The notes: generated by a model not told the origin, from the letters alone. Counted from the first letter of the stretch, positions 22,702 through 35,811 are shown. The stretch is 64,000 nt of DNA from Boesenbergia rotunda (GCA_024364735.1 JAGFNQ010005201.1:72247-136246); one strand, 5' to 3'. A program made the numbers and translations.

Positions 22702-23599
22702 TTTTATTTTTATTTGTCTTTTAATTAGTATTTTAGAATACTTATTTTATTGTGTTACTTTTATATGTTTTAATATTGTTTATTTTCTTTTAATAGGATT
22801 GAGGAGATATATGGATTTCACTGTCCGGAAATGTAAGTATAAATTTTTGCTTTCATTTTATTATAGATGAGTATCCTTAATTTTTATATAACTCTTAATT
22901 TAATCATTATGTTTTTCTTTTATAATTTTGTGGCATCAATTTTTATTATTATATACAGTTCCACTAATAGAGATAGTTTTCATTTTTTAGGCTTGTAGTA
23001 AGCTCTCATTTTTTAGATTTATTTGATATATATGCATGCTTGTACAGTTGAGTTTTATACTGCATATATTAATATTGAAGTTTGAGTTTTATCATGGTCT
23101 TTATCATTGAGATCCTCAATAATAGTAATGCATAAGAGCGTGGAGGTTTTAAGTTAGCAACATTACTATCTTTACTATTTCTTTTCATTATATTGCATAA
23201 GAGCATTACACATTTATATTGTTCTATTTCGTGAATATCTTATTTTTTTTTGAATGTTATCAGGTATTATAAAGATCATTTTGAAGAATAGATTCAGACC
23301 ATCTCCTCTACTTTCTCCATGACAACAAGAAGCTTACTGAGATTTGTAATTATAACCAACATTATCTTTTGTGTTGACATTGACTTTTTTCATGTCCATG
23401 TAAACTATTATATGTACTGTTTGTGATTTTGTTTCCATGTAATGTAATGCATTAATTTAATGCTATCGATAGATAATCAGTTAGTGTATTTTTCATAAAA
23501 AAAATATTGAGAAAATAACATAGGTATTGATTTTGATTTTAATTATTTGAGCTTTATTTTATTAAAATATTTTTTGTAAATATAATTTTTTAAAATATT
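22702..23599. other. CACTA 3' non-coding interior
   Basis: AT-rich sequence after the TNPA-like frame, probably 3' UTR and further non-coding exons of the transposon gene. No second transposase frame was recognised. Confidence 0.5.
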
Positions 23600-24450
23600 T
23601 ATTTATTTTGCGACGAATGAATTTTCGTTGTAAAAATCTACGACGAATACTAAAATTTGTTACAAATTCTATGATGAAATTATAAATTTGTCGAACAAAA
23701 TTATTGACAAAAAAAATTATCCAAGATTTCGTCACATTCAAAAAATCGTTGCAAAAATCTGCGATAAATTATGTTATCGTCGCAAATTTTATGATAAATT
23801 TTTTATTTATTGGAAATAATTAGGGACAAATTATGAAATTCGTCGCAGATTCTGCGACAAATTATAAAATTTGATGTAGAATTTTTGCGACAAAATATCA
23901 AATTTGTCGCAGATTCTGCGACAAATTATAAAATTTGTCGCAAAATTTTTTCGACAAATTATCAAATTCGTCGCAGATTCTGCGACAAATTTCCAAATTC
24001 GTCGCAGAATCTGCGACAAATTTAAAATTTGTCGCAAAAATTGTGACAAATTTTGTAAAAATTTGCGTTAAATTTGGCAATGAAAATTTAATTTGTCGGA
24101 AATTTTTGTGATGAAAATAAAATTTGTCGCGGAATTTTTGCGACAAATTATCAAATTTGTCGCAGATTCTGCGACAAATTTCAAAATTTGTCGCAGAATT
24201 TTTGCGACAAATTATCATATTCGTCGTAGATTCTGCGACAAATTTTGTAAAAATTTGCGTTAAATTTGGCAACGAAAATTTAATTTGTCGCAAATTTCTG
24301 CGACGAATATAAAATTTGTCGCAGATTCTGCGACAAATTATTTTTTTTCGTCGCAGACCTCTGCGACGAGTATTTGGCGACGAATTTTTTTTTGTCGCAA
24401 AAATTGTTTGCGATGAATTTTTTTTAGAAATTCGTCGCAAAATCTGGTTT
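23600..24450. repeat. Right subterminal repeat array of CACTA
   Basis: The same GCGACAAATTnnnAAATTTGTCGCAGA palindromic units as at the left end, in denser form, with a repeated TTTGCGTTAAATTTGGCAA spacer (24062 and 24250). The long minus-strand frame through it is repeat translation. Confidence 0.88.
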
Positions 24451-24464
24451 TTTTTGTAGTGTTT

Positions 24465-26387
24465 TGAATTTCATCATAATCGTTATCTTATAAAAGATGG
24501 AGGAACAAATACTACTGTGTTTCATGGGGGAATAAAAAATGATCTTTACTATATTTAATATTCTTTAATCAAAGTTTTTATTGGTGAACGCACAAATAAA
24601 CTAGCTTAGCATGCTCGACTTGGTCATCTTTCCCTTCATATTGTTCAGTCGATCATAATAGGTATGATTTACTTACTTCCTTTAGTTCCTCTCCATCTCA
24701 TTCATTTTAAGCATGCATGGAATCTAGAAGTCATAAGTTATCTTTCTATTCATTCGATTGTGTTTCCAATTTTTCACTTGAAATAATTCATTATGATGTT
24801 TGGGGTCCTGCGCCTATCTTGTTTAACCAAAGTTTCTTATATTATGTTATATTCATTGATCATTTTAGTAAATATACTTGGTTTTATCCTATGAAAAGAA
24901 AATCTGATTTATTAGACATATTTTGTCATTTTCAAAATCAAGTTGAACGATATTTTAATCGTAAAATACTCTCTCTTCATTCTGATTGGGGAGGGGAATA
25001 TCAAGCTCTTTATTGTCATCTTGTTTATTGTGAATTGTTCATAGAATCTCTTGCCCTCATACTCCAGAGCTCCGCTGAGAGAAAACATAGATATATAGTT
25101 GAAACTGTTTTAGCTCTTCTTCATCATGCATCAGTTCTGCGTAAATTTTGGGATGAAATTGTTTCTACTGCAGTATATCTCATAAATCGACTTCCTACCC
25201 CATTGCTCAATAATAAGTGTTATTTAGAAAAACTTTATAATCAAATTCCTGAGTACACCTTTCTTTGAATCTTTGGTTGCACATGTTATCTTCGGCAAGC
25301 TCCTTGTGCATGGTTTCATAGATTATCAGAGTAGTTGCAAATTCAAGGATTTTCTGGATCAAAGACTGACTCTTCTCTATTCTATCAATAAAATGACGGA
25401 TCTATGATATTTTTTCTCATCTGCGTGGATGACATTTTAATACCTGACAATAATCAAAAGGGTATTACAACTCTATTAAGTCATTTCAATCAAGAATTTC
25501 ATATTCGAGATATGGGTAATGCTCATTTTTTCCTTAGTGTTGAACTTATTCCACATGAAGAAGGTTGTCTCCTCTCTCAAAGTAAATATATTACTAAGCT
25601 TCTTCAAAGAGTTAAAATGGATGGAGCACGTCCGGTCTTTACACCAATTGTTATTACTAATTTTTCTGCATCTTCTCCTGTTATGTCTGATCCCCAGATT
25701 TATCAAAACATTGTTGGAGCTTTACAATATGTCACTATCTCATGACCTGATATTATCTTTACAGTAAATCGTGCTTGTTAGTTCATGCATGCTCCTACTG
25801 AACAAAATTGAGAAAGTATAAAAAGAATATTTCGTTATTTCAAAGGTACTATTCTGCATGATCTTCTTTTATATCGTCAATTATCTCGAGATTTACATGC
25901 TTATAGTGATCTGGATTGGGCAAGCTCTCCTGAAGACAAACGCTCTACTAGTGGATATGTAATATTTCTTGGAAGAAATCTTATCTCATGAAATTTGAAA
26001 AGACAACCTACAGTATCTCGTTCAAGCACTGAGACTGAATATAAAGTTATAGTAAATGCAACATCTGAAATTATTTGGCTTCAATCACGTCTCTCTGAAC
26101 TTCATCTTGCATATAATATTGCATTAAAAATTTAGTGTGATAATATTGGAGTCACATATTTAACAGCAAATCCAGTCTTTCATGCACATACAAAATATGT
26201 AGAAATTGATTTTTATTTTGTTCGAGAGCATGTGACGACTCAACAATTATCGGTTTCTTATATTTCTGCAAAGGATCATATTGATGATATCTTCACTAAG
26301 CTATTATTCAGACACCATTTCAACAGGCTAACAAGTAAACTCAACGTCAGAGATCTCCCGTTGAATTTATCGGGCGTAAAAGAGAAG
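24465..26387 (+). pseudogene. Decayed copia pol: integrase, reverse transcriptase, RNase H
   Basis: Integrase at 24717-25268: HYDVWGPAPI (first Asp), HSDWGGEYQ (second Asp), then the rest of the core to LINRLPTPLLNN. The 5' part of the reverse transcriptase is deleted. The frame resumes at 25404 with CVDDILI (YVDD-type catalytic box; Tyr replaced), FHIRDMGNAHFFLSVEL and SQSKYITKLL. RNase H follows as SPEDKRSTSGYVIFLG, SSTETEYKVIVNATSEIIWL and HTKYVEIDFYFVREHV. In-frame stops lie near 25743, 25990 and 26133. The copia order (integrase before reverse transcriptase) is clear. Confidence 0.9.
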
Positions 26388-26625
26388 AATTATTTTATAA
26401 GATTTTTGATCGAGTCAAAATAAATTTATATATATTAATTATTAGATTAGGCATTTTTCTTTATTAAGTTGTTAATTGACAGTTTCTTATGAATCTATTA
26501 ATTAATAATTTTTTATTTGACTAGGCGTCCTAAGACCTCTATATATTGTATATCTCATTAACTAATCCAATCAACTAAGTTATTTTTGTTATCTCTTTTC
26601 TTTTCTCTATTTCTATTCTCTTTAT
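26386..26625 (+). repeat. 3' LTR of decayed copia
   Basis: Partner of 14340-14594, ending TTCTCTTTATA. It follows the purine-rich AAAAGAGAAGAA, a likely polypurine tract. Confidence 0.72.
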
Positions 26626-26977
26626 AGGAATATGTTAAATATATGTGTAGGAGATACGAAATCATAATTACTACAACTTATATAACCATTACAAAATTAT
26701 AGTTGCTATGACATAATCGATTTAGAATATAGAAGAAAAATAATATTGGAAGTTAGGAGAGTAAATGTATGCGGTAGGCTATGATGATAAAGGATGTCAT
26801 TTTGATTAAAAAAAATAAAGTGAAAAACGTGAGATGCCTTTTGGCGGCAAAATAAAGATGATCCACTCACACCTAGTGCTCATATTAATCCATCATATGG
26901 TCAATACGGAGAAAGTAAATCACGGGAGTTACTAGTCCAAAATATCCTACTTGAGTTTTAGCCTGGGCCTAAGGGGC

Positions 26978-27014
<37 letters not shown>

Positions 27015-27207
27015 GATGTTGATATTTGGAGGAGGAGCCACATGCGCTTCTGGATTTGCCTTGTGTGCGGTCTGTGAGATCAGGCAGTCCACCTTGAGGA
27101 TTAATCGGATCCTCATATCCCTCTAAACTAGCTTCTACTTGAGTCCAAAGGGAAAGACATGTTAATTAATACCTACTTGGGCTTTAGCCTGGGCCTACTT
27201 AGGGGCC

Positions 27208-27272
<65 letters not shown>

Positions 27273-28027
27273 CTCATCATTCCATCTATTCTAAATCTCC
27301 TAATCAAATTTGCTAAATCAACCCCCAAAAAAACATGACTTAGAATCTAGATTAATCCCTCCCATACATCATAATATCTCTCATCTAACTCTAGTTATTT
27401 TTATCATAATTAGTGTCTCACCTTCTTGTTCTTCTTCTCCATCTCTCTCCCTACCTTTATTTTTTGTCTTGATTTGTTCATCCTAATATTCCAATGTTTG
27501 AGAAATTAAAGCTTTATTTTATCATCCCAACATGTATAATTATGTGTGTTTTAGTTTTTTTCTTTAATATTTTCTTTGTCCCTAAAAATGGATATTTTGG
27601 TTCATCAGATCAACAAGAGGGATAGAATTGAGAATAAGAATATTAATATATTACTAATAGTGGCCTACAAATACTTAAATTATAAAAAGAGAATTACTAT
27701 ACAATATATATAATTTTATAGCATTATTAATGAAATTATTATTATTTATTTTATTGTCTTATTGAGTATGTATAAGTGACTGATTGTGAAAAATCACATC
27801 ATTATATTGCTTTAGTAAAATCAAGAAAGATATAAGACAAATCCTAAAATATGTATCAATATTGTTGAATAATGCCCCCAGTTATAATGATTAGAACATG
27901 GACATCAACTCCATGTTATTACGTACTAATGTTATCTTTTTCATGGACATCTTTTTATAAAAAAGATGACTATTGCATGGCCATTGAAGTTTGTTTGTTC
28001 TGATCTTTATACTACAATATATTATAT
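26626..28027. other. AT-rich spacer with two (TA)n runs, no gene seen
   Basis: (TA)n microsatellites occur at about 26979-27012 and 27209-27271. Both are preceded by the same phrase, TTTAGCCTGGGCCTA..GGGG.CATTA, so the run and its left flank were duplicated. The rest is AT-rich with no frame I recognise. Confidence 0.55.
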
Positions 28028-29057
28028 TGTCACGCCCCCTAGTTCTGCTTATTAAAAAAAATATCTCTTTTATACGGCAGACAATCTGAACCTCATATAT
28101 ATAACTCTCAAACATAATATATATAACACAGCTCACACGGTCGGCAACACAATAATAAATAAGGAAAACTTCATAACCATGCAGTTAATAACACATAAGG
28201 ACCACACAAAAACTCTATAAAATCTTACCTTGACTTACCAGTAGTGAGAAACTCCGAATAAAAGACAAATTCCATCGGCCAAACACAATATCGACAAATA
28301 CATATCCAGAACTACGAATCCACAGAAATAAATATAAGTCTAACAAAGAAAATAAGAAACAAACAAAAAGTACTTGACGCTAAGGGACTGGCAGATGGAT
28401 CATTTCTTAGCTTCATAAGTTACAACTATTAACTACCTAAAATAAAAATAAAAGCAATGGGTGATAAGTCCTAGCGGACTCTGCGAGTATAGCAGATAGA
28501 TAAATGCATGATATCAAATAGGGTACAACAAGCAAAAAAGAAACTATAAAGTCTCCGGAATAGAGTAAAATCAGTACAAAATCACCAAGTGAATGTACAT
28601 ATCCGAAATCAGTCTAACATGCAGGGGCATAATCAGAAAACTCTATGATATATCAATAAGTCTGCTCGTATTAGTAAATAGATCCAGGTCATATACCCAG
28701 TGCAAATCACCGTCCGTATATGCATGTCAATCAAATACAACAATAATAACTCAAACAAATGTAACAAACACAAGCAAAATGCACAATATCATATGCACAT
28801 GATGCATGACATGTGTCAACCCTAAACATCAGTCTAACAACCATCACATCACATCCGTGTGGCTGACTAGGCAGGACTATGACAATTGTACTCACTTCAG
28901 CTACACTGCTTTGAGTGGCCGAGTGGCCAAGATGATGGGGAGCACAACTGTAATCCGACCCTAGGAACAGGGGGAGCACAACCGCTCTATACCTAAAGGG
29001 GAGTACAACTCCTCTAAAACCTTGAGAGAAAAAAGGGAGCGCAACCGCTCTACCTCT

Positions 29058-31479
29058 TGTTGAGACCGGGTGCATGTTGACATGGATGCGGGTTCGTAAT
29101 TTTTAAAATTAATTACGTGCAACGGAAGGTTTAGCATAAATAATTTCTCAAATTATTTAACCACACATCTAAGCATGCAACCTTATATTGTGTAGACATG
29201 ATCATATATTTAAAATTTTGCAGAAACGTAAACTAATTTACTTGTTACCTCGCGTAACTTGAAGAAAGGGACGAGATCCAACCGTAAGCGTCCCTCGGAA
29301 GCTCCGCCTCTATTCGCGTCCACGCCGAATATCTTCGGGATGACTTCGCAAAGCCACGAGTTTCGTGTTCTCGAGAACTACTAGATTCTCCGAGAACGCG
29401 ACAAGAAACCAAGAGAGAAGTAATCATATCGGAAAAACTCACCACCAAGGTTGGCCGGAATCACAATTCCAGCGAGGAGGAGGAAGATGACTTGCGCCCA
29501 ATCCGAAGGTGATGATGGCCGGAGAGGAAGATCGTCTCAACGGAAGAACTTCGTCGCCTCGGTGCTTCTCCTTGTGCTCACGGCAAGAAGAAGGGAGAAG
29601 AAGGGAGAGGCTGACCAAGAGAAAGAAGGGAGGAGAGGGAGAGAGCCCAAGCAAGAATACTTGGATTATTTTGAATTAATTCCAAGCCTTGCCTTAGGTC
29701 CTTTATATAGTGGCCTCTCAACCGCCAAGTCTCCTTTTTCTTATGGAATAAATTTTCATAAGAAATTTATCATATAAATTTTCTATGACTTATTCCATCA
29801 TGCCAAGTCTTGATTTTATATCATGGTTAAAATCATATTTTAATTTATGATAAAAATCAACCAAGTCTCTTTTTCTTATGGAATAATTTTTCATAAGAAA
29901 TTTATCATATAAATTTCTTTATATAAATTTCTTTATCATGGTAAATCAATCCATGATTGATTTTATAAAATAATAAACCAATCCATGGTTCATTTTAATT
30001 TCCATGAAAAATAAATTTTATATAAATTTCTTTATCATGGTAAATCAATCCATGATTGATTTTATAAAATAAAATAAACCAATCCATGGTTCATTTTAAT
30101 TTCCATAAAAAATAAACCAAACCTTGGTTTATATAAAAAAAATTTATATCATCCATAATTTTATAAAACAAACCACACTTGATTTATTTTATAAATTGAA
30201 CCAAACAATTTGGTTCCCTCCCTTTGTTGTGGCCGGCCAAGCAAAGAGGGTGGGGACCCTCTTTGGCCGGCCTATCCAGGCCACGCCCCAATGAATTAAA
30301 CTCATTTAATTCATCCATTAAGTCTTCAAAAGACTTAGTCATTTTACGCTTCCGATGCGTCTCTGAAAAATTCAGATTCGACTTATCGTTTGGCTCAACC
30401 AAACCTAATCTCTCTTGATTGGAAAATCCAATTTTCAACTCGTTTTAAATCCCTCGGATTACTCGTAGTGCGTGTGACTAAATAAGCTTTCGATTTATGT
30501 TGGTCGTCTATAATTAACCAATTATAGAACGATCATGAGTGACACCTAGTAGTACATCATGATCCCCAATTAATCGAAAGATCAACGGTTGACCTCAGAA
30601 ACAATTCTGAAACCCTTCAGCAGCTATAATGAATCGTGCCTCATTCCCTTCACCATCTTATACCCACTTGGTTCAGGACATGGTCTATGTGAGTCAGTCC
30701 CCACTAGGCTGACTACGTCACACCTAGCCCAAGTAACGTTTTCTCGTCCTACGGATTCTAATTACTCTCATGTATCTAAGAGATTCATACTCTGAACATG
30801 TCATGCTCTGGCCAGAGGCTTCGAGCAACAATCCGACGATAGGCCTTGGGTATACATCTCCTCGCAAGGAGTGGTGAATCCTTTGTAGGATGTTCAAACA
30901 TCTTCGGGCACTTCGGCTTATACCCAATCATCCTGGGTCCACACCTCCTTGGAGATGCTTGCTTAAGATGTCAAAGTATAATCTCCATGACCAAGATGAC
31001 TTGAACACCGCAAGTCAAAGGAACATCGCACTTAAGCTGCAGTAAGAACTTCATTGACATATCTATATGTAGATTACCATATGAAGTTTTACAGTCAGTC
31101 ACTCCAATGAACTAGTTCCCTTAACTAGCATTCATGTTTATCTCCGGACATCCCAATGTCACCAGCCAGTGAGAATCAGCTGATTAGAGAATAACCCATG
31201 CTAGTTTCAACAGAATTGATAGTGTCTGTATTTATCAATTCATCGACTAGGGACAATTTCAATACTTCACAATTGCACATGTAGAGATAATCACTAGTTG
31301 TGAATTCATCACAAATTCTCTCATGCTGTGAATTGTATTACGGACATTCAGTAAATGAGTTTAAGATCTCAATCAAATACATAAACATGTATACTCAAAT
31401 AGTGAATATTCATTTATTAAAATAAATGATTACAATCATAAGGCGATTGCCTTAGGACACTTCTCTCATATCACTAACA
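29058..31479 (-). mobile_element. 2.4-kb solo LTR with CCTCT target duplication
   Basis: Bounded by TGTTGAGACCGGG and ATCACTAACA, with perfect CCTCT repeats at 29053-29057 and 31480-31484. On the minus strand it starts TGTTAGTGATATGAGAGAAG and contains CCTAAGGCAATCGCC, a word I associate with long copia (SIRE/Maximus-like) LTRs. That assignment and the orientation are inference. No internal region is present. Contained ORFs (for example at 29451 and 30184) are not genes. Confidence 0.88.
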
Positions 31480-31530
31480 CCTCTCTCTTCAACAACTACC
31501 ACTATTCTAAGTGGTTGAGTGGGAAGAAAA

Positions 31531-32607
31531 TGTTGAGGCAATCTATGATCCATGTGACAATATGTTTTGATGTTTGGGCAAAGGGTTTAAGTTAGATTTG
31601 CCCTTATATTTGATATGTGTATTTAAGTGTGCAAGTTCTACAGAATACACATAGACTCAGCTTGATGGCTTCGGGTTCGGTAAAGGATGGTGCATCCAAG
31701 GGACTATGGAAAAGGCAGCAACGATGAGCTGAGGGAAGCGCATTTCGAGACATATGTGAAGGATGACATGGAGACGAGCCACGGGCTTATATGCATCCGA
31801 GGGACAAGAGCCAAAGCGAAGAAGGCTTGAAGGCAACATGTCAAGTGAGTCACGAGGGACCATGGACCCAACAACAAGGATCGAGGCGAAAGCAAGCTCC
31901 AGAAGGCAAAACGTGAAGGATAGAGACATCCGAGGGATGCGAGGTTGATAGTGGAGGCTAGAAGGCTAGGTTTAGATTGGTCGGGCCAGGACAAGTACTG
32001 AGTGAATGTATTCGTGGTTGAAACCCTAGGTTTAGGGTTTTACTAGTCGACTGGTTGAGATCAGTCGACTGGTTGAGGGCACAGAAAGATCAGTCGACTG
32101 ATCTTTTTGTGCAGTCGACTGGTGTCGGCTGAATTCGAACGTTATATTCAAACGTTGGACTATAACGTTCGAATTCGACATCTCTCAGTCGACTGGTATT
32201 GGCACCAATCGACTGGTAACGGCTGGATCAGCAAACGAGTTCTATTTAAGAGAACTCGGTTTGCTTGAGCAAGGTTGATGAAATAAGCTTGGTTAAAGTT
32301 TATTAGTAGTCTACTTGTGCTCTAGAGTTTTTGTGCGAGTTTGTGGTGAGGTTTCTCTACTCACAAGGAGGTTGAGCATAGCTGAAGGTATTTCGGAGAG
32401 TCATCTACCGATATATCAGGATCGTCCACCTTACGAATAACCATGGAGTAGAAGCGTCATCTCCGAACCACGTAAAGATTTTGTGTTAGCGTTTGTTCTT
32501 CATTATTTAGTTTATATTTCCGCTACGCTACTAACCTTGTAGGAAGAATAAGTGTTTTGGGCGACGAGCTATTCACCCCCTTCTAGCCGGACCTTCGATC
32601 CTCAACA
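31531..32607 (+). mobile_element. About 1.1-kb solo LTR with AGTCGACT palindromes
   Basis: It starts TGTTGAGGCAATC and ends CCGGACCTTCGATCCTCAACA. The interior has at least six AGTCGACTGG-type repeats (32045-32215), a TATA-like TCTATTTAAGAG (32241) and the ATTCACCCCCTTCTAGCCGG end common in copia LTRs. It matches the partial LTR at 1-467. Flanking pentamers are GAAAA and TAAAC, so a target duplication is not confirmed. Confidence 0.7.
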
Positions 32608-34372
32608 TAAACTATATGACTGACAACGGACTTAACCACAAGGAGTCGATATTCATTAGCATATAACAATGCAAATATAGTGCTTGATGTTAATATGCAC
32701 AACCTCAACTAGATCAACAGTCATGCAGCCAACATAATACACATGTATTCAATCAATATTATGATAAATAAACATACAACTAATCTACTAGGCAGGGTAT
32801 ATTTAATGTCAACCAAACCCTAGATATGGCAAATGATAGTTCTCAAGTATTCGCGTACAAGCAGTACTCTATAAATCAGGAAAATAAATAGTTGAGGATA
32901 AAATCTTTGATTAACTCAAAGGTCAAGCAACAAAAGGATCAATTAGGAAATATACAAGCAAAATTGAGTTAAAGTAAAGCAGTCTATGTAGATAATAAAA
33001 TAATCATGCATTTAAAATAAAAGAATCTACAGAACCAAAGAAGAAATATCTACCTCATAAATGACGTGTATGTATCGGAAATAACCTCCTCATGATTAAT
33101 CATGCGAGTCCAAATCAAAGTCATGTGTCAAGGACAAAGCTAAGTTATTTCTACAATTAATAAAATAGCTAAATTAACTACTAAACATATTTAGGATCAA
33201 ATCCTAAGTACATGTTTGCTTAATTAAATCTTAAATAACAATGAGTTCCTTTCTAACCTAATTATCACAATTAGATTAGTAGGTTAATTTCTGAATTAAC
33301 TCAAAGAACTACTGCCAAATCAAAACTCAATCCTTGCATATTAACCCTTCTAACATCACCAAACATCAAACTCCTTTCATCCTCTATAGCCTACGGCAAG
33401 GTCCAAGATTAACACCCATGGGTATATGGCAAGTGCCCACAACAACCAACACCTAATCCCCATAGGTGGCTCACAGTAAAGAGAATCAAGATCCGAAGAA
33501 TAAAGCTCCAAAACAAGTTCATGGTAGAGCTAGGACACAAACAAAACCCAAATCAAAACAAAGACCTACCATCAACTCACAACAAGTATTGGAAAACATC
33601 CAAACAAAACCTTACCATTCCTATAATTACAACCCACTCATTGCTCACGGTAGATTTTAATACTTCATCACAAATTAGCCTACACCATAAGGAGAGTTAA
33701 CGGTAGAAATAAAGAACCCATGAACAGATCAAAACCGAAATCCAACTTCATCTATAAATCTACCCAGCACATGAAATCCACAACAAAACTAACCTACACC
33801 TCTTAAAGAATCGCAACTCACGGTTGGGAAAAGAAACAAGATTAAGCTCAGAACTCATTCAACAAGTCCAACAAATCCAACTCCATCCACATCCAGAGAA
33901 AACTGAGACAAAATCAGAACATCAACAGGGAAGAGTCTTACCCTAACCAACGTCGGCAAGGATTTTGCCAACCCTAGTCTGCGAAGCCAACAATTGGCGC
34001 AAGAAGTGCTTGGCGATGGGAAGGAGGAGGAAGAAGAAGAAGGCTTTGTCGGCGTCGATCACAAAGGGACGAGAAGGGAACCATCGGCTTTGATTTGGGG
34101 AAGAAAGGAGAATGTCGGCGCCACTCTGTGAGGCCTCTATCGCATAGAAAAGAGGAATGAGAAGGAGTCAACATCGGGCGATGAGAAGACGCGAGCAAGG
34201 GGAAGGCGGGGGGACGGAAGCTGTGGTGCATTTTCGAAGAGGAGGAGAGAAATGAAATTTTGTAAGCGAGTGACATTTTGCAAATAAACCCTCTTACTTA
34301 TAGTTATTACGATCCACCCCTTAATTTCAGGTTTTTAAGTAATTTAGCCCTCTTAAATGTTCGTATTTAACA

Positions 34373-35515
34373 AAAAATATTAACTGAAAAATAATAAATA
34401 AACATTTATGATTTAATAATGTAGGACTCGTAAAAAAATTGCAGGAAGATTTTTATTATGGAAAAAATAGTAGATTTTTATGTTTTTATGTGAATGAAGT
34501 ATATTGGAGACTACAAGACAAAAAAAAACTCTAAGAACCTGAAGATTCCAAATTACATAAAATATTTGTACTTTTTTACTTATCTAGCTACTTACCTTAC
34601 TACACATTTATTTAATAAATATTTTTGAAAACAAATTAATTTTAACTTTAACTCAGATTATGAAACGTTTTTAAAACTAATTTTACTACTGCATAATTTT
34701 CTATTTCAAACAATAAGTCTTTTCAAAATAATATTTTGAAAATACTATTATAAAAAATTTAAAATTAAAAAAAAACACTATTCACGCTCTATAGCATTAT
34801 CTTCGATCCCACAAGTTTCTTCAGTAGTTTGAATTTAATCTTTAGTCGATTACGACTTTTAAAAAAAACCTTATTTGTTGATCTAGTTTACTTTTAGGTA
34901 AAAAGATTAAATGTTCTCTTATAATCTTTCGCATCTCACCAAGATATCTACAAGTTGTCATACTTCGCATTGCTAAGGAATGCATGTGCCATCAAATCTT
35001 GAATCCCCTCAGATACCCTAAGCTCTCGATTCATTCCACGTCATTATACTTGTTAGGTTAGTTATGCAATTTAATATGTTTAGTTGACGTCCAATATCTA
35101 CTAATTTAATTCAGTTCTATAAGAATTTTTCATCCATCATCTAAATAAATTAAAAAGTACTCATAAACTCATCAAGACAATCAATATTCTTAAACTCAGC
35201 TTTTCACTGAAAAGAAAAATTCCTTACAGTGCACGAACTCAGACTCAAATCTTATTACACATTGAAAACATAACCTATCATTGTCCCAGAAACATGCAGT
35301 TCACTTTTTGCAACTACTGTCAAGATTGTCTATTAGGCCACATTAATAACAGAGTACCAAAGTCATTTTATCAACTCTAACTAAACTCATGATTGGTTAA
35401 AGTGAAACACTTTCATTGAAGGACTACTTTTGAAATTCAATAAGAGGTCAAGCTATGTTGGGAAATTGCTTGAGAATAATGAAGCGTAATTTAATTTAGA
35501 TACAGATAGTAGACT
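34373..35515. other. AT-rich spacer 3' of the intact gene
   Basis: No coding frame and no repeat termini recognised. The part right of about 35450 probably belongs to the 3' UTR or downstream region of the decarboxylase-family gene. Confidence 0.5.
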
Positions 35516-35521
35516 TTTATT
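35516..35521 (-). terminator. Candidate polyadenylation signal
   Basis: AATAAA on the minus strand about 155 nt after the stop codon of the intact gene, a normal distance for a plant 3' UTR. Position alone supports it. Confidence 0.45.
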
Positions 35522-35676
35522 TTAAGCATAACCGCAGTTGCAAAATGACAAACAGAATTCCAGCCACTTCAGTTTGGTTTGTAGGGAAACATATCGGATA
35601 AAATAAGTAGAACTTGCATGCTGATCAAATTGGATCTATTATCTAGATCGAAAGGATCAATAAGTAGGAAAACATA

Positions 35677-35811
35677 TCAGATAATGTCCTGTAAGTCCTT
35701 TAGAAGTGACGTAGCCTGATCCTGCAACACCTTCCATGCCGTTGTGATATGCTTGTCTTCCGTAAGTGGAGCTCCTACTACGAAACGCAAGATGAACTTG
35801 CCTGACAGAAC
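35677..35811 (-). CDS. Copy B last coding exon (12)
   Basis: VLSGKFILRFVVGAPLTEDK, HITTAWKVLQDQATSLLKDL, QDII, stop TGA (35679-35677). It matches the family C-terminus (LRF.VGAPLTE..H...AW). Confidence 0.95.
   Translation of the reverse strand, partial: VLSGKFILRFVVGAPLTEDKHITTAWKVLQDQATSLLKDLQDII

Larger units (their letters stand above)
18376..24461 (+). mobile_element. 6.1-kb CACTA transposon with TNPA-like gene
   Basis: Ends CACTACAAAAAAA and TTTTTTTTGTAGTG are perfect CACTA-type terminal inverted repeats. TTT flanks both sides (18373-18375 and 24462-24464), the 3-bp target duplication expected. Removing it rejoins the host copia frame. Subterminal regions are packed with TGCGACGAATTT / AAATTCGTCGCA units in both orientations, the arrangement bound by TNPA in En/Spm. 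It codes a TNPA-like (Transposase_24-type) protein but I see no TNPD-like transposase with a catalytic domain, so it is probably non-autonomous. Confidence 0.93.
14340..26625 (+). mobile_element. Decayed copia retrotransposon hosting two other elements
   Basis: Short LTRs of about 250 bp lie at about 14340-14594 and 26386-26625; they share TAAATTTATATATATTAATT and ATCCAATCAAC..AAGTTATTT. Between them, in copia order, lie a degenerate tRNA-Met primer site, gag zinc knuckles, protease, integrase, reverse transcriptase and RNase H, all on the plus strand and broken by stops and deletions. The element is interrupted by an LTR element (14813-17679) and a CACTA transposon (18376-24461). The start of the LTRs and the target duplication are uncertain. 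Confidence 0.82.
28028..34372 (-). mobile_element. Third long LTR (family of 5815-9026), interrupted by two LTRs
   Basis: Left end TGTCACGCCCCC is the reverse complement of the GGGGCGTGACA end of the LTR at 5815-9026. The right end ...GTATTTAACA reads TGTTAAATAC on the minus strand, like TGTTAAATCC there. Removing the insertions at 29058-31479 and 31531-32607 leaves about 2.84 kb, near the 3.2 kb of the other copies. No coding domain is seen, so it is probably a solo LTR. Flanking pentamers differ (TATAT and AAAAA), so no target duplication supports the exact ends. Confidence 0.75.

Noticed and set aside
23831..24440. 180-codon minus-strand ORF
   Set aside because: Repeat translation of the right CACTA subterminal array (repeating CRRICDKF-type words), no protein family.
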